Assembly: GCA_944415425.1 (NCBI GenBank)
Contig: CALYBP010000017.1
Coordinates: forward strand, 1-35,126
Length of the DNA: 35,126 nt
Reading direction: 5' to 3'
Origin: an uncultured Ruminococcus sp.
GTDB taxonomy: Bacteria; Bacillota; Clostridia; Oscillospirales; Acutalibacteraceae
Below, piece after piece: positions 16,685 to 24,505 of this stretch. A program made the translations under genes and the position numbers. The notes under the pieces were generated by a model. It searched no databases. It worked only from the letters and a program-made list of their open reading frames with translations, and was not told where the DNA came from. Numbering within the stretch: position 1 is the stretch's first letter; every line of letters starts with the position of its first letter.

Positions 16685-16731
16685 AGTCAATACCTTGTTT
16701 TAACCGTTCGGCGTATGGCTGACGGTTTGTT

Positions 16732-17475
16732 TTAATTTATCATTTTATAAAAACGCAATGTTTTAAAATCCTTTTCAAATCTGTATTTCAGGTAGCTTTC
16801 GCTCGCCTCGTTGAGCACCGCAAGTCCTTCTGACGAAAGCGAAAAGGAAAACAGCCTGTCGTCATCGGCATAAACGGTATGGCGAAGCGCGGTAAGAGTT
16901 GAGGGGTTTAGCTCAACTGAAATTTCAGCGTTATTTGTGTGACAGCTTCCGCATTCAAGCACGCCGAGCCTCGGAAGAAAATACATTTTTTCTGCGCTGT
17001 ATTCTCCGCAGCCTCTGCACATTCTGAGGTCGGGCATATAGCCCGCCATACTTGCAAGACGCATTTCAAAGCACGCCTTAATAAGCTCTGGGCTTCGTTT
17101 TTCCTCGCCGAGCAGATAAAGAGAATTTAATATAAGGCTTAAAAAAGCGTCTGATTTCTGCTCTCTGGGGCAAATCGTCAGAGCAAGCTCACAAAAATAC
17201 TGCGCAAGGCACATTTTCCTCATATCACTTCTGAGTTTTGAAAATATGCGGATAGTCTGAGCGTCGCCTATTATGTAGCTGTCCCGACCCTTATAAATTG
17301 TGAATCGGGAATATGAAAGCAAAGAGGTGGAAGCACATTTTTGATTCTTTAAATTCTTCGCACCTCTTACAAAAGCCTTTATAATGCCGTTTGATTTTGT
17401 AAGGGCAAAAACGAGCTTGTCCTGCTCACCGATATTCTGTTCCTTGATTATAAGACCCTGCGTTTGGAATTTCAT
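16732..17475 (-). CDS. recO: DNA repair protein RecO
   Basis: RecO works with RecR and RecF to load RecA on SSB-coated DNA and to anneal strands. The 247-residue protein has the N-terminal OB fold start MKFQTQGLIIKEQNIGEQDK and the FVRGAKN segment. The zinc-binding cysteines appear as CRGCG and CGSC near residues 150-180. The start at 17475 follows GGGAGG. A frame opening at 17664 would add 63 residues that run through yqzL and its hairpin, so it is rejected. It overlaps the small upstream yqzL gene by 50 bp. Confidence 0.94.
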   Translation of the reverse strand: MKFQTQGLIIKEQNIGEQDKLVFALTKSNGIIKAFVRGAKNLKNQKCASTSLLSYSRFTIYKGRDSYIIGDAQTIRIFSKLRSDMRKMCLAQYFCELALTICPREQKSDAFLSLILNSLYLLGEEKRSPELIKACFEMRLASMAGYMPDLRMCRGCGEYSAEKMYFLPRLGVLECGSCHTNNAEISVELNPSTLTALRHTVYADDDRLFSFSLSSEGLAVLNEASESYLKYRFEKDFKTLRFYKMIN

Positions 17476-17599
17476 CGGTATCCTCCCTTGTAACGGTGTC
17501 TGCACCCGTGTCCTTTGCGTTTTGAATACCCTTGTATCTGAGATAATCGAGGACGCTTCCCGTTGTAAAAAACGCCTGCCACATATACCAGTCGTCCAT
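17426..17599 (-). CDS. yqzL: YqzL-like small protein preceding recO
   Basis: This 57-residue protein starts MDDWYMWQAFFTTGSVLDYL. It resembles the YqzL family by the W-x-x-F-x-x-TG-S-x-x-x-YL-x-YK pattern at its N-terminus, and by its position directly before recO, as in Bacillus. The C-terminal half is hydrophilic and not family-like. GGAGGTG precedes the ATG at 17599. The reading frame opens further upstream, at 17716, but has no site there. It overlaps recO by 50 bp, so the recO start lies inside it. No biochemical function is known. Confidence 0.72.
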   Translation of the reverse strand: MDDWYMWQAFFTTGSVLDYLRYKGIQNAKDTGADTVTREDTDEIPNAGSYNQGTEYR

Positions 17600-17600
17600 A

Positions 17601-17641
17601 AAAACACCTCCGAAATTATTGTTTTCGGATTGCGGTGTTTT
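17601..17641 (-). terminator. Hairpin with T-run that also contains the yqzL ribosome binding site
   Basis: On the minus strand AAAACACC and TCCGAAA pair with TTTCGGA and GGTGTTTT across a short bulge, followed by T's. It looks like an intrinsic terminator for the HIT-GNAT genes. Its right arm, however, is the GGAGGTG that serves yqzL, and the yqzL ATG lies two bases beyond. It could therefore end upstream transcription and mask yqzL translation. No convincing separate promoter was found between the GNAT gene and this hairpin. Confidence 0.65.
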
Positions 17642-17675
17642 ATATACAGCAAATAATGGCACAAAACATTCCGTT

Positions 17676-18161
17676 TTATGTATTATCGGTACGAAAAATT
17701 TTTTCGTAATAAACAATTGTCATTCCGTCTTTAATTTGAGTTTCTTCCCCTGTCGGAATATAGTCGAGTTTCTCATATAAATAACACAGTTTTTCTTCTT
17801 GTTTTATAGTTTCAAGCCTCCAAACACATGTATCCGTGTGCATTTTTTCGAGCAGTTTCATTGCCGTTTGAGCGTAACCTTTATTCTGATATTCAGGCAA
17901 CACAAATATCGGCGATATTCTCCGAGTGGAATTGTCAATCGTCACTATTCTTGCAACACCGATTTCCTTTTCTTCAAGCATTATAAAAAAATATTCGGTG
18001 CAATTTTGCTGCATTTTAGACTTTATGGTTTCAAGTGATTCAGACGCCGGGTTGGTGTCATAATCGTGATATTTATCAAGCAGCTTTTGAAAAGCGGATT
18101 TCTGCATTGTGTGTATTCTCTCACAGTCGTTTTCAAAAGCTCTTTTCAGTGTGATTTTCAT
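17676..18161 (-). CDS. GNAT-family N-acetyltransferase
   Basis: The protein has 161 residues. The acetyl-CoA loop is visible as VLPEYQNKGYAQTAMKLLEK near residues 91-110 (R/Q-x-x-G-x-A pattern with KG). The N-terminal MKITLKRAFENDCERIHTMQ is the usual first strand and helix. The C-terminal LYEKLDYIPTGEETQI matches the Y-x-K-x-G-F region of the family. The acceptor substrate cannot be read from the sequence. Its start overlaps the HIT gene stop as ATGA, so the two are coupled. The pair sits between era and yqzL-recO, where most Firmicutes have nothing or cdd, and so looks like a later insertion. Confidence 0.85.
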   Translation of the reverse strand: MKITLKRAFENDCERIHTMQKSAFQKLLDKYHDYDTNPASESLETIKSKMQQNCTEYFFIMLEEKEIGVARIVTIDNSTRRISPIFVLPEYQNKGYAQTAMKLLEKMHTDTCVWRLETIKQEEKLCYLYEKLDYIPTGEETQIKDGMTIVYYEKIFRTDNT

Positions 18162-18595
18162 TTATTCAGTTCCCTAAGCAATTTTTCTTTCATTTCTTTT
18201 AGTTCTTCGGATGTCGGTCTGTTTTTATCGTCATACATTTTCTCTTTAGGAATCCACCAAACAGGACCTTTTATTTGCATATCCCCTGATTTTCTCGGAA
18301 ACAGGTGCCAATGAAGATGAGTTTCTCCGTTACCAAGACATTCATAATTCATTTTTTCCGCATCAAACGCATTATATACAGCCTTAGCAACATCAGCCAT
18401 TTCACTTAAAAACTTTGTTCTGAACGATTCCTCAAGAAAATGAAGCTCTGTTTCGTGCTGTTTACAAAGAAACAGTGTATAGCCTTTAAAATATTGATGA
18501 TCGCCGATTACCACATAACCTGTTTCAAGCTCTTTAACAAAATACGGGTTTGTTCCGTTTTTTATCATATTTATCCTTTCGCATATAAAGCACAT
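18158..18595 (-). CDS. HIT-family nucleotide hydrolase or transferase
   Basis: The catalytic histidine triad is seen as THLHWHLFPR, matching H-x-H-x-H with hydrophobic spacers. HIT proteins hydrolyse or transfer nucleotide monophosphates, for example from dinucleotide polyphosphates. The chosen start, at 18595, gives MCFICERINMIKNG with a CxxC element seen in relatives. A start nine residues further in (18568) has a better AAAGGA site and cannot be excluded. A frame opening at 18643 has no ribosome binding site. The gene is coupled to the GNAT gene by an ATGA overlap, and the substrate is unknown. Confidence 0.85.
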   Translation of the reverse strand: MCFICERINMIKNGTNPYFVKELETGYVVIGDHQYFKGYTLFLCKQHETELHFLEESFRTKFLSEMADVAKAVYNAFDAEKMNYECLGNGETHLHWHLFPRKSGDMQIKGPVWWIPKEKMYDDKNRPTSEELKEMKEKLLRELNK

Positions 18596-18736
18596 AACTC
18601 TTAACACCAACTTTAACCAACAATATAAATTCCAATTTGTCATATATATTCCAATACATTTCTAAAAATAAAATCATCTTTTATTTTCAATATTATTGCA
18701 ACAAAAATATTTTATACTGTTTTTCAGAAATTTTCA

Positions 18737-18792
18737 CAAAATGCCCCATGTATATTACCCCATTTGCATAAAAAAATTAAGGGAGCATTTTG
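18737..18792. repeat. Inverted repeat in the era-HIT gap
   Basis: CAAAATGC (18737-18744) and GCATTTTG (18785-18792) are a perfect 8-bp inverted repeat around a 40-base spacer. The spacer contains CCCCAT twice. No T-run suits a terminator for era, whose stop is at 18861. The rest of the 18644-18860 gap is AT-rich, with no gene or clear promoter recognised. Confidence 0.45.
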
Positions 18793-18860
18793 ACCGTTCG
18801 AGGATTCACAGATATTTTGACTGAGCGTAAATATTGCAGTTAAAAAATTGCAAATGACAA

Positions 18861-19769
18861 TTAATCAAAATTTTTCTCGTCATAGCCGAAATTCTGCAAA
18901 ATTTGTGCTCGGTTACGCCAATCCTCTTTGACTTTTACCCATGTCTGCAAAAACACCTTGCAGTCAAAAAATCTTTCAATATCCTGGCGGGCAAATGTGC
19001 TGATTTTTTTAAGCATTGCTCCGCCCTTGCCTATTATGATACGCTTGTGCGTATCACGCTCGCAGTAGATTGTGGCGTCAATATCGAGGACGCCGTTATC
19101 CCTCGTTTTCATCTTTTCGATAACAACTGCCGTGCCGTGAGGAATTTCCTTGTCGCACAAACGCAGGATTTTTTCACGGATAATTTCGGCAACAATTACT
19201 CTCTCGGGCTGATCGGTGAGGGTGTCGTCGTCAAAATAATGGCCGCCCTCTCCCGCCTGATTTTTAAGCTCGTCAAGCAGTTCGTCAATTCCGCTGCCGT
19301 CCTGCGCGCTTACAGGCACAACGGCGTCAAAATTATAAAGCTTTGTATATTCAATAATCTGCTTTATTAACGCGTCTTTCTCCTTAAGCATATCAATCTT
19401 GTTAATTGCCAAAATCGCAGGCATACTAAGCGACTTAAATTTATCAATCAACGCAAGCTCGGTAGGTCCCGGCTCCCTACCCGCCTCGACAACCAGCATA
19501 CAGCAGTCAACTCCGCCGACCGATTCGTTGACGGAACGCACCATGTATTTGCCAAGTGAATTTTTCGGTTTGTGCATGCCCGGAGTATCAAAGAAAACAA
19601 ACTGACATTCTCCCTCTGTGAGTACGCCCGTAATTCTGTTTCGGGTGGTCTGAGGCTTGCTTGAAACAATGGCGATTTTCTGACCGAGTATTCTGTTGAG
19701 TATTGAGCTTTTACCCACATTCGGTCTGCCGACAATAGCAATAAAAGCCGATTTATCCGTATTTTTCAT
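18861..19769 (-). CDS. era: GTPase Era
   Basis: Era is an essential GTPase that binds the 3' end of 16S rRNA during 30S assembly. The 302-residue protein has G1 GRPNVGKSS, G3 DTPGMHKPK, G4 NKID and G5 VPVSAQDGSG. The Era-specific switch QTTRNRITGVLT is present, as is a C-terminal KH domain with RIIIGKGGAMLKKI and VFLQTWVKVKEDWRN. AAGAGG precedes the ATG. It follows dgkA across a terminator at 19785-19818, so it may be expressed partly by read-through. Confidence 0.97.
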   Translation of the reverse strand: MKNTDKSAFIAIVGRPNVGKSSILNRILGQKIAIVSSKPQTTRNRITGVLTEGECQFVFFDTPGMHKPKNSLGKYMVRSVNESVGGVDCCMLVVEAGREPGPTELALIDKFKSLSMPAILAINKIDMLKEKDALIKQIIEYTKLYNFDAVVPVSAQDGSGIDELLDELKNQAGEGGHYFDDDTLTDQPERVIVAEIIREKILRLCDKEIPHGTAVVIEKMKTRDNGVLDIDATIYCERDTHKRIIIGKGGAMLKKISTFARQDIERFFDCKVFLQTWVKVKEDWRNRAQILQNFGYDEKNFD

Positions 19770-19784
19770 AATTACCTCTTATAC

Positions 19785-19818
19785 AAAAATTCGGGGCAAA
19801 CCGAACACAGTATGCCCC
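19785..19818 (-). terminator. Intrinsic terminator after dgkA
   Basis: GGGGCA (19793-19798) and TGCCCC (19813-19818) pair around a 14-base loop. On the minus strand a T-run follows (complement of A19785-19789). It lies between dgkA and era. Confidence 0.7.
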
Positions 19819-19823
19819 ATGCA

Positions 19824-20318
19824 TTATTTTTTAATTTTCAGTTTCAAGCTCAAAAGCTTCTCCTTTATTCCCGCAGGACCGAGCCACACAAACAGCACGG
19901 ACGCAGCAGCGGAAATGACAAGCGGCACAAGCATTAAGGGATTGCAGACAAAATATGCGAAAATCTCAGAAATTTTCTCAAAATCAGCGAAAAAGACTAC
20001 TCCTACCGCAGCCGCCGCTGCCGCAAGCACAAGCACAGCGCCCGCCGCCGCGTCCTTTGCCGCCTTTATGAGCGGTTCATATCTGTCTGCAATAAGGTTG
20101 CAAAGCTGTTCAATACAGGTGTTTACAATCTCGGCAAACAAAATAAGCGCTATCAAAATTATAAGCACCGCCATCTGAGCCGATGAAAAATCATAAAAAA
20201 GCGAAAACAGCAGAACATAAAATCCCGCAGCAATGTGAAACCTCATATGACTTTCGCTTTTTATCGTTCGCCAGATGCCCCTAAACGCGTATTTAAAGCT
20301 TAAAAACTGTTTTTTCAT
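19824..20318 (-). CDS. dgkA: Diacylglycerol/undecaprenol kinase DgkA (Gram-positive type)
   Basis: The 164-residue membrane protein has the family's FKYAFRGIWRTIKSESHMRFH N-terminus and the catalytic segment EIVNTCIEQLCN, then the AKDAAAGAVL motif. In Gram-positive bacteria the enzyme phosphorylates undecaprenol, so it recycles the cell-wall lipid carrier. It carries four predicted helices rather than the usual three, with an extra hydrophobic pair at the C-terminus (LVPLVISAAASVLFVWLG), so it is longer than the typical 120-140 residues. Its start overlaps the ybeY stop as ATGA. Confidence 0.92.
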   Translation of the reverse strand: MKKQFLSFKYAFRGIWRTIKSESHMRFHIAAGFYVLLFSLFYDFSSAQMAVLIILIALILFAEIVNTCIEQLCNLIADRYEPLIKAAKDAAAGAVLVLAAAAAAVGVVFFADFEKISEIFAYFVCNPLMLVPLVISAAASVLFVWLGPAGIKEKLLSLKLKIKK

Positions 20319-20827
20319 ATCATATCTTCATCAATTATGTAGCTTGATGAAGCGGGAAGTCCGAGCTGTTCCATAATGAGCTCTTCCTTTTCTCTCATTC
20401 TCACTTTTTCAAGCTTTTCCATATGGTCGTATCCAAGCAGGTGAAGCACGCTGTGAGCGGTAAGATAGCCGACCTCTCTCTGAAGTGAGTGACCGAAAAG
20501 CTCAGCCTGATCTCTTGCCTTTTCCATAGAGATAACAACATCGCCTAAAATTTTCGCACCCGTTTCCATATCGGTGTCATACACGCCGTTTTCTCCCATC
20601 GGGAAAGAAAGCACATCCGTTTCGATGTCCTTGTCACGGTACTGCTTGTTAAGTTCTCTTATGCCCTTGTTATCTGTAAATGTAACGCTGATCTCTGCGG
20701 GTCCCTCAAACTTTTCAAGCTGAAGCACCGCGTTGCAGCAGCGGCGCACAAGCATTCTTATTCCCGTTGGAATCTTAACTGTCTTTTGCTTATTCGTTAT
20801 AACTACCCTAATCTTGTTGTCTGCCAT
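20315..20827 (-). CDS. ybeY: Endoribonuclease YbeY
   Basis: YbeY is a single-strand RNA endonuclease needed for 16S 3'-end maturation and ribosome quality control. The 170-residue protein contains the zinc-binding HSVLHLLGYDH, that is H125-x3-H129-x5-H135. The preceding TDVLSFPMGEN and LGDVVISMEKA blocks are also family signatures. It follows phoH by 47 bp and is coupled to dgkA through an ATGA overlap. The phoH-ybeY-dgkA-era order is conserved in Firmicutes. Confidence 0.95.
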   Translation of the reverse strand: MADNKIRVVITNKQKTVKIPTGIRMLVRRCCNAVLQLEKFEGPAEISVTFTDNKGIRELNKQYRDKDIETDVLSFPMGENGVYDTDMETGAKILGDVVISMEKARDQAELFGHSLQREVGYLTAHSVLHLLGYDHMEKLEKVRMREKEELIMEQLGLPASSSYIIDEDMI

Positions 20828-20874
20828 TTTACATCATTCCTTTCATTAATCTCACTTTATCGGCAAATTTCGGT

Positions 20875-21804
20875 TTATGCTTTTGGGTTTTCGTATTTAG
20901 CATACGCCTTTATTATATCTTGAACGAGTCTGTGACGCACAACATCACGTTCATCAAACCTGCAGCTTCCGATACCGTCTATGTTCCTCAAAATTTTTAT
21001 GCAGTCTTTCAGCCCGCTTCTTGCGCCACGGGGCAAATCTATCTGTGTTATATCACCTGTAATTACCATTTTGGAGTTAAATCCGAGACGGGTAAGAAAC
21101 ATTTTCATCTGCTCGCTTGTTGTATTCTGAGCCTCGTCGAGGATAATAAAACTGTCATCAAGTGTTCTGCCTCTCATATATGCAAGCGGAGCCACCTCAA
21201 TGTTGCCCCGTTCAACATATTTCTGATATGTCTCCGCTCCCAGCATATCAAACAACGCGTCATAAAGCGGACGCAGGTACGGGTCAACCTTACTCTGCAA
21301 ATCACCCGGCAAAAAGCCCAGCTTCTCCCCTGCCTCAACAGCGGGTCGGGTAAGAATTATTCTGTTTACCTGCTTGCTTCTAAATGCGGTAACCGCCATA
21401 GCTACCGCAAGATAAGTCTTGCCCGTTCCGGCAGGACCTACGCCTATCGTAATTGTGTTATCGGCGATAAGGTTGCAGTACCGCTTTTGACCTATGGTCT
21501 TGGGCTTAATCGGCTTTCCCTTTGCGGTTATGCAAATACAGTCACCCGCAAGCTGCTCTATCTTTTCATCGCTGCCGTCATTGACAAGCGAAATGCAATA
21601 GCGAATGTTTTGCTCCGAGAGAGCCTCGCCCTTGTTTATAAGCTTTAAAAGACTGTCTATAACCCTGCACGACTTTGAAACGCTCTCGGCATCGCCCTCA
21701 ATTTTCAGCTCGCTGTCACGGCAGATTATACGGACGCCGAATTCCTTTTCAATAAGTTTTATATTCTCGTCAAAACTGCCAAAAAGGGCAACGGCGCTTT
21801 CCAT
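20875..21804 (-). CDS. phoH: PhoH-like ATPase
   Basis: The 309-residue protein has an N-terminal KH-like region. The PhoH ATPase domain follows, with Walker A GPAGTGKT (123-130), LTRPAVEAGEKLGFLPGDL, and Walker B FIILDEAQNTT near 219-229. The C-terminal VITGDITQIDLPRG is the sensor region. PhoH proteins are associated with RNA metabolism and ribosome maturation, usually beside ybeY as here, but the precise activity is unsettled. The ATG at 21804 has no good ribosome binding site, the nearest purine-rich stretch being about 25 bases upstream. No alternative in-frame ATG, GTG or TTG was found upstream before a stop. Confidence 0.94.
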   Translation of the reverse strand: MESAVALFGSFDENIKLIEKEFGVRIICRDSELKIEGDAESVSKSCRVIDSLLKLINKGEALSEQNIRYCISLVNDGSDEKIEQLAGDCICITAKGKPIKPKTIGQKRYCNLIADNTITIGVGPAGTGKTYLAVAMAVTAFRSKQVNRIILTRPAVEAGEKLGFLPGDLQSKVDPYLRPLYDALFDMLGAETYQKYVERGNIEVAPLAYMRGRTLDDSFIILDEAQNTTSEQMKMFLTRLGFNSKMVITGDITQIDLPRGARSGLKDCIKILRNIDGIGSCRFDERDVVRHRLVQDIIKAYAKYENPKA

Positions 21805-21867
21805 TCTGTCAATATTAATTACTTGTTCCGTACTGCAAAACTCCTATTTTCAGAAATTTTCAAAACA

Positions 21868-21876
21868 ATTATACCA
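21868..21876 (-). promoter_or_regulatory. Extended -10 promoter of the phoH run
   Basis: On the minus strand TGGTATAAT is an extended -10 element. No good -35 is spaced at 17 bp, as expected for this class. It lies about 60 bp before phoH. The remaining divergent stretch up to 22110 is very AT-rich, and no gene, riboswitch or repeat was recognised in it. Confidence 0.55.
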
Positions 21877-22111
21877 CAAAACGCACAAGAAAACTCACAA
21901 AATATAGTTTTTTTTACTAAAAATTCAAATTTTGTAAAATATAACGAAAACAACTGAGTATATTATTAACCTATTTGTAATATATATAGTTATATTTTTT
22001 ACAAAACAGATGTGCATAATAAAAAATTTACTTATCATTTTTTTAAACGCCGTAAAAACCGCGTTCCAATCGCAACTAAAGCGATTTGTTTCCGAAAATT
22101 AATAAATTTGC

Positions 22112-22140
22112 TTGACATTTTTCCGAGATTATATTATAAT
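22112..22140 (+). promoter_or_regulatory. Perfect-consensus promoter of ylxM-ffh-rpsP-khpA
   Basis: TTGACA (22112-22117), a 17-bp spacer and TATAAT (22135-22140) drive rightward transcription from about 22147. This is one of two exact-consensus promoters seen in the window, in keeping with high expression of signal-recognition and ribosomal genes. Confidence 0.85.
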
Positions 22141-22143
22141 CCG

Positions 22144-22168
22144 TCTGTAAAGATTTTTACTTTACAGA
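22144..22168 (+). promoter_or_regulatory. Hairpin at the extreme 5' end of the ylxM-ffh transcript
   Basis: TCTGTAAAG (22144-22152) and CTTTACAGA (22160-22168) form a perfect 9-bp stem around a seven-base loop. The predicted transcript starts within the left arm. It is not followed by a T-run and so is likely a stabilising 5' stem rather than a terminator. Confidence 0.5.
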
Positions 22169-22200
22169 TAATCCTGCTTTTACGGCAAGGGGCTTTTAAA

Positions 22201-22551
22201 ATGGAAAAAAACATCGAGGTTTCTCTGCTGTTTGATTTTTACGGCGAACTTCTAAAACCGTCGGGGCGTCAGGCAATAAATCTTTACTACAACGAGGATT
22301 TGTCGCTGTCGGAAATCGCGGACCAGCAGGGTATAACAAGGCAGGGCGTGCGTGACAGCATAAAGAGATGTGAACAGCAGCTTTTTGAATTTGAAAAAAA
22401 GCTGGGACTTTACAAAAGATTCTGCGAACTTGAGCAGGGCTTGGAGGACATTTCAAGGACCGCTCAAAAAATTTTTGACGAATCACAGGACACAAGCGCT
22501 AAGGCGCTTGCCGTTTGCATAAAAAAGACAGCAGATACACTTAAAGAATAA
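22201..22551 (+). CDS. ylxM: YlxM-type HTH protein (SRP accessory)
   Basis: The 116-residue protein begins MEKNIEVSLLFDFYGELL. It carries a sigma-70 region 4-like helix-turn-helix, with LSLSEIADQQGITRQGVRDS near residues 38-57. YlxM proteins (UPF0122) are encoded directly before ffh in Firmicutes and are reported to modulate the signal recognition particle GTPase. The start at 22201 follows AAGGGG. The frame is open to 22012, but that part would include the promoter. It lies 11 bp before ffh. Confidence 0.92.
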   Translation: MEKNIEVSLLFDFYGELLKPSGRQAINLYYNEDLSLSEIADQQGITRQGVRDSIKRCEQQLFEFEKKLGLYKRFCELEQGLEDISRTAQKIFDESQDTSAKALAVCIKKTADTLKE

Positions 22552-22562
22552 GAGGAAATCAT

Positions 22563-23933
22563 ATGGCATTTGAAGGACTTGCAGATAAACTCAGTAACGC
22601 GTTTAAAAAACTTAAAAACAAGGGCAAGCTTTCCGAAAATGATGTTAAGGAGGCAATGCGGGAAGTACGGCTTGCGTTGCTTGAGGCCGATGTAAACTAC
22701 AAAGTTGCAAAAGACTTTACAAACAAGGTTACCGAGCGTGCCGTGGGACAGGATGTAATGGAAAGCCTTACTCCGGCTCAAATGGTAATAAAAATAGTTG
22801 ATGAAGAACTTACCTCTCTTATGGGAGGCGACAGCGCAAGAATCGAATTTGCCTCAAAACCACCCACAATTATTATGATGTGCGGCCTTCAGGGTTCGGG
22901 TAAAACGACCCACACGGCAAAGCTTGCAAAAATGCTCAAGGCTCAAAACCGCAGACCTTTGCTTGTTGCCTGCGACATATACAGACCCGCGGCTATCGAG
23001 CAGCTAAAGGTTGTCAGTGCAAATGCCGGGGTTCCCGTATTTGAAATGGGAAATGAAAACCCTGTTAAAATCGCAAAAGCGGCTGTAAAGCACGCAAAAG
23101 ACTACGGCAACGATGTTGTGATTTTAGATACGGCGGGACGACTTCACATTGACGAGGCTCTTATGAATGAGCTGAAAGAAATAAAGTCCGAGGTTGAGCC
23201 CGACGAAATTTTGCTTGTAATCGACTCTATGACGGGTCAGGACGCCGTAAATGTGGCAAAAAGCTTTAATGAGCTGCTTGAAATTTCAGGCGTGATTCTT
23301 ACGAAGCTCGACGGCGACACAAGAGGCGGCGCGGCTCTCTCTGTAAAAGCAGTTACGGGCAAGCCCATTAAGTTTGCGGGCACGGGCGAAAAGCTTGACG
23401 ACATCGAGGTATTCCACCCCGACCGTATGGCAAGCCGTATTCTCGGAATGGGCGATGTGCTGACGCTTATTGAGGACGCACAAAGCAAAATCGACCAAAA
23501 GAAAGCCGAACAAATGGCTCAGAAGATGATGAGCAGCAAGTTTGACTTTAACGACTTGAACGAACAGTTTGAGCAGATTAAAAAAATGGGTCCTCTAAAG
23601 GGAATCCTCGCAAAAATCCCCGGCGTTGGCAAACAGCTTGACGGCGTTGATATTGACGACAGACAGATTGACTGGGTGCAGGCAATAATACTTTCCATGA
23701 CAAAGGAAGAAAGAAGCAACCCCTCCCTTCTTAATCCGTCAAGAAAACGCAGAATAGCCGCAGGCTCAGGCAGAAGCGTTGAGGAGGTAAACCGCCTTAT
23801 TAAGCAGCTTGAGCAAATGCAAAAGATGATGAAGCAGCTTAGGTCAAAAGGAAAAAACGGCAAAAAGAAAAAGAGAAATATGCTCCCGGGTCTCGGCGGA
23901 ATGCCGATGGGCGGAATGCCGCCGTTTAAGTAA
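22563..23933 (+). CDS. ffh: Signal recognition particle protein Ffh
   Basis: Ffh binds 4.5S or 6S SRP RNA and signal sequences of nascent membrane proteins and delivers ribosomes to FtsY. The 456-residue protein has the N domain, then the GTPase G1 GLQGSGKTTHTAKLA, G3 DTAGRLHID and G4 TKLDGDTRGGAA. The C-terminal methionine-rich M domain runs from about residue 300 (GMGDVLTLIEDAQ), including the RNA-binding SRKRRIAAGSGRSVEEVN. It ends in a glycine- and methionine-rich tail. AGAGGA precedes the ATG. Confidence 0.97.
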   Translation: MAFEGLADKLSNAFKKLKNKGKLSENDVKEAMREVRLALLEADVNYKVAKDFTNKVTERAVGQDVMESLTPAQMVIKIVDEELTSLMGGDSARIEFASKPPTIIMMCGLQGSGKTTHTAKLAKMLKAQNRRPLLVACDIYRPAAIEQLKVVSANAGVPVFEMGNENPVKIAKAAVKHAKDYGNDVVILDTAGRLHIDEALMNELKEIKSEVEPDEILLVIDSMTGQDAVNVAKSFNELLEISGVILTKLDGDTRGGAALSVKAVTGKPIKFAGTGEKLDDIEVFHPDRMASRILGMGDVLTLIEDAQSKIDQKKAEQMAQKMMSSKFDFNDLNEQFEQIKKMGPLKGILAKIPGVGKQLDGVDIDDRQIDWVQAIILSMTKEERSNPSLLNPSRKRRIAAGSGRSVEEVNRLIKQLEQMQKMMKQLRSKGKNGKKKKRNMLPGLGGMPMGGMPPFK

Positions 23934-23987
23934 GTCATTCATCCAAAATATTGGTGAATATAAAATTATAATTCAGAGGTGAAAATT

Positions 23988-24233
23988 ATGGCAGTAAAAA
24001 TCAGACTCAGAAGAATGGGCTCAAAGAAAGCTCCTTTTTACAGAGTAGTCGTTGCAGACTCAAGATACCCCAGAAACGGTCGTTTTATTGAAGAAATCGG
24101 AACATACGATATTCTCAAGAACCCCAGCGAATTCAAGGTAGATCAAGAGGCTGTTAAGAAGTGGATTGCTAACGGTGCACAGCCCACAGACACAGTAAAG
24201 GCACTTCTCAAGAAAAACGGCGTAATTGAATAA
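23988..24233 (+). CDS. rpsP: 30S ribosomal protein S16
   Basis: The 81-residue protein [20 protein letters not shown] matches S16 along its length, including [17 protein letters not shown]. It stabilises the lower body of the 30S subunit. The ATG at 23988 has AGAGGTG at the right distance. The in-frame GTG at 23979 is part of that binding site and is rejected. It lies about 55 bp after ffh and 26 bp before khpA. Confidence 0.97.
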   Translation: MAVKIRLRRMGSKKAPFYRVVVADSRYPRNGRFIEEIGTYDILKNPSEFKVDQEAVKKWIANGAQPTDTVKALLKKNGVIE

Positions 24234-24259
24234 TTGCGAAACAAGAAAGGACTTATATT

Positions 24260-24493
24260 ATGCAGGAATTACTTTCTATCATCGCAAAAGGTCTTGTTGA
24301 CGACCCCGATTCCGTCAGCGTAGAGGCTGACGCTCCATCGGAAGACGGCACAGTTGTTTATCACATTCATGTTGCCGAAAGCGATATGGGCAGAGTTATA
24401 GGTAAGCAGGGCAGAATTGCCAAGGCCATCCGCACTATTGCCCGCAGCGCTGCTATTCGCAGCGACGAAAAAATCGTGGTTGAAATAGACTGA
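24260..24493 (+). CDS. khpA: KH-domain RNA-binding protein KhpA
   Basis: This 77-residue single KH domain protein has the RNA-gripping GxxG loop as VIGKQGRIAKAIRTI near residues 46-60. KhpA works with KhpB (EloR/Jag) in Firmicutes, affecting cell division and RNA regulation. The rpsP-khpA pairing is conserved. The usual next genes, rimM and trmD, are absent here, and the unit closes with a terminator at 24506-24550. Confidence 0.93.
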   Translation: MQELLSIIAKGLVDDPDSVSVEADAPSEDGTVVYHIHVAESDMGRVIGKQGRIAKAIRTIARSAAIRSDEKIVVEID

Positions 24494-24505
24494 GTCAAAT
24501 CTTAC

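Noticed and set aside
16702..16727. AACCGT/ACGGTT hairpin between recO and mutS2
   Set aside because: There is imperfect pairing and no T-run, so no function can be supported.
20920..21648. A 242-codon open frame antisense to phoH
   Set aside because: It is fully inside phoH, has no ribosome binding site, no family motifs, and composition expected from the complement of a coding strand.
21874..22110. Possible riboswitch or small RNA in the phoH-ylxM divergent region
   Set aside because: The stretch is AT-rich with no conserved stem pattern or T-box-like motif visible.
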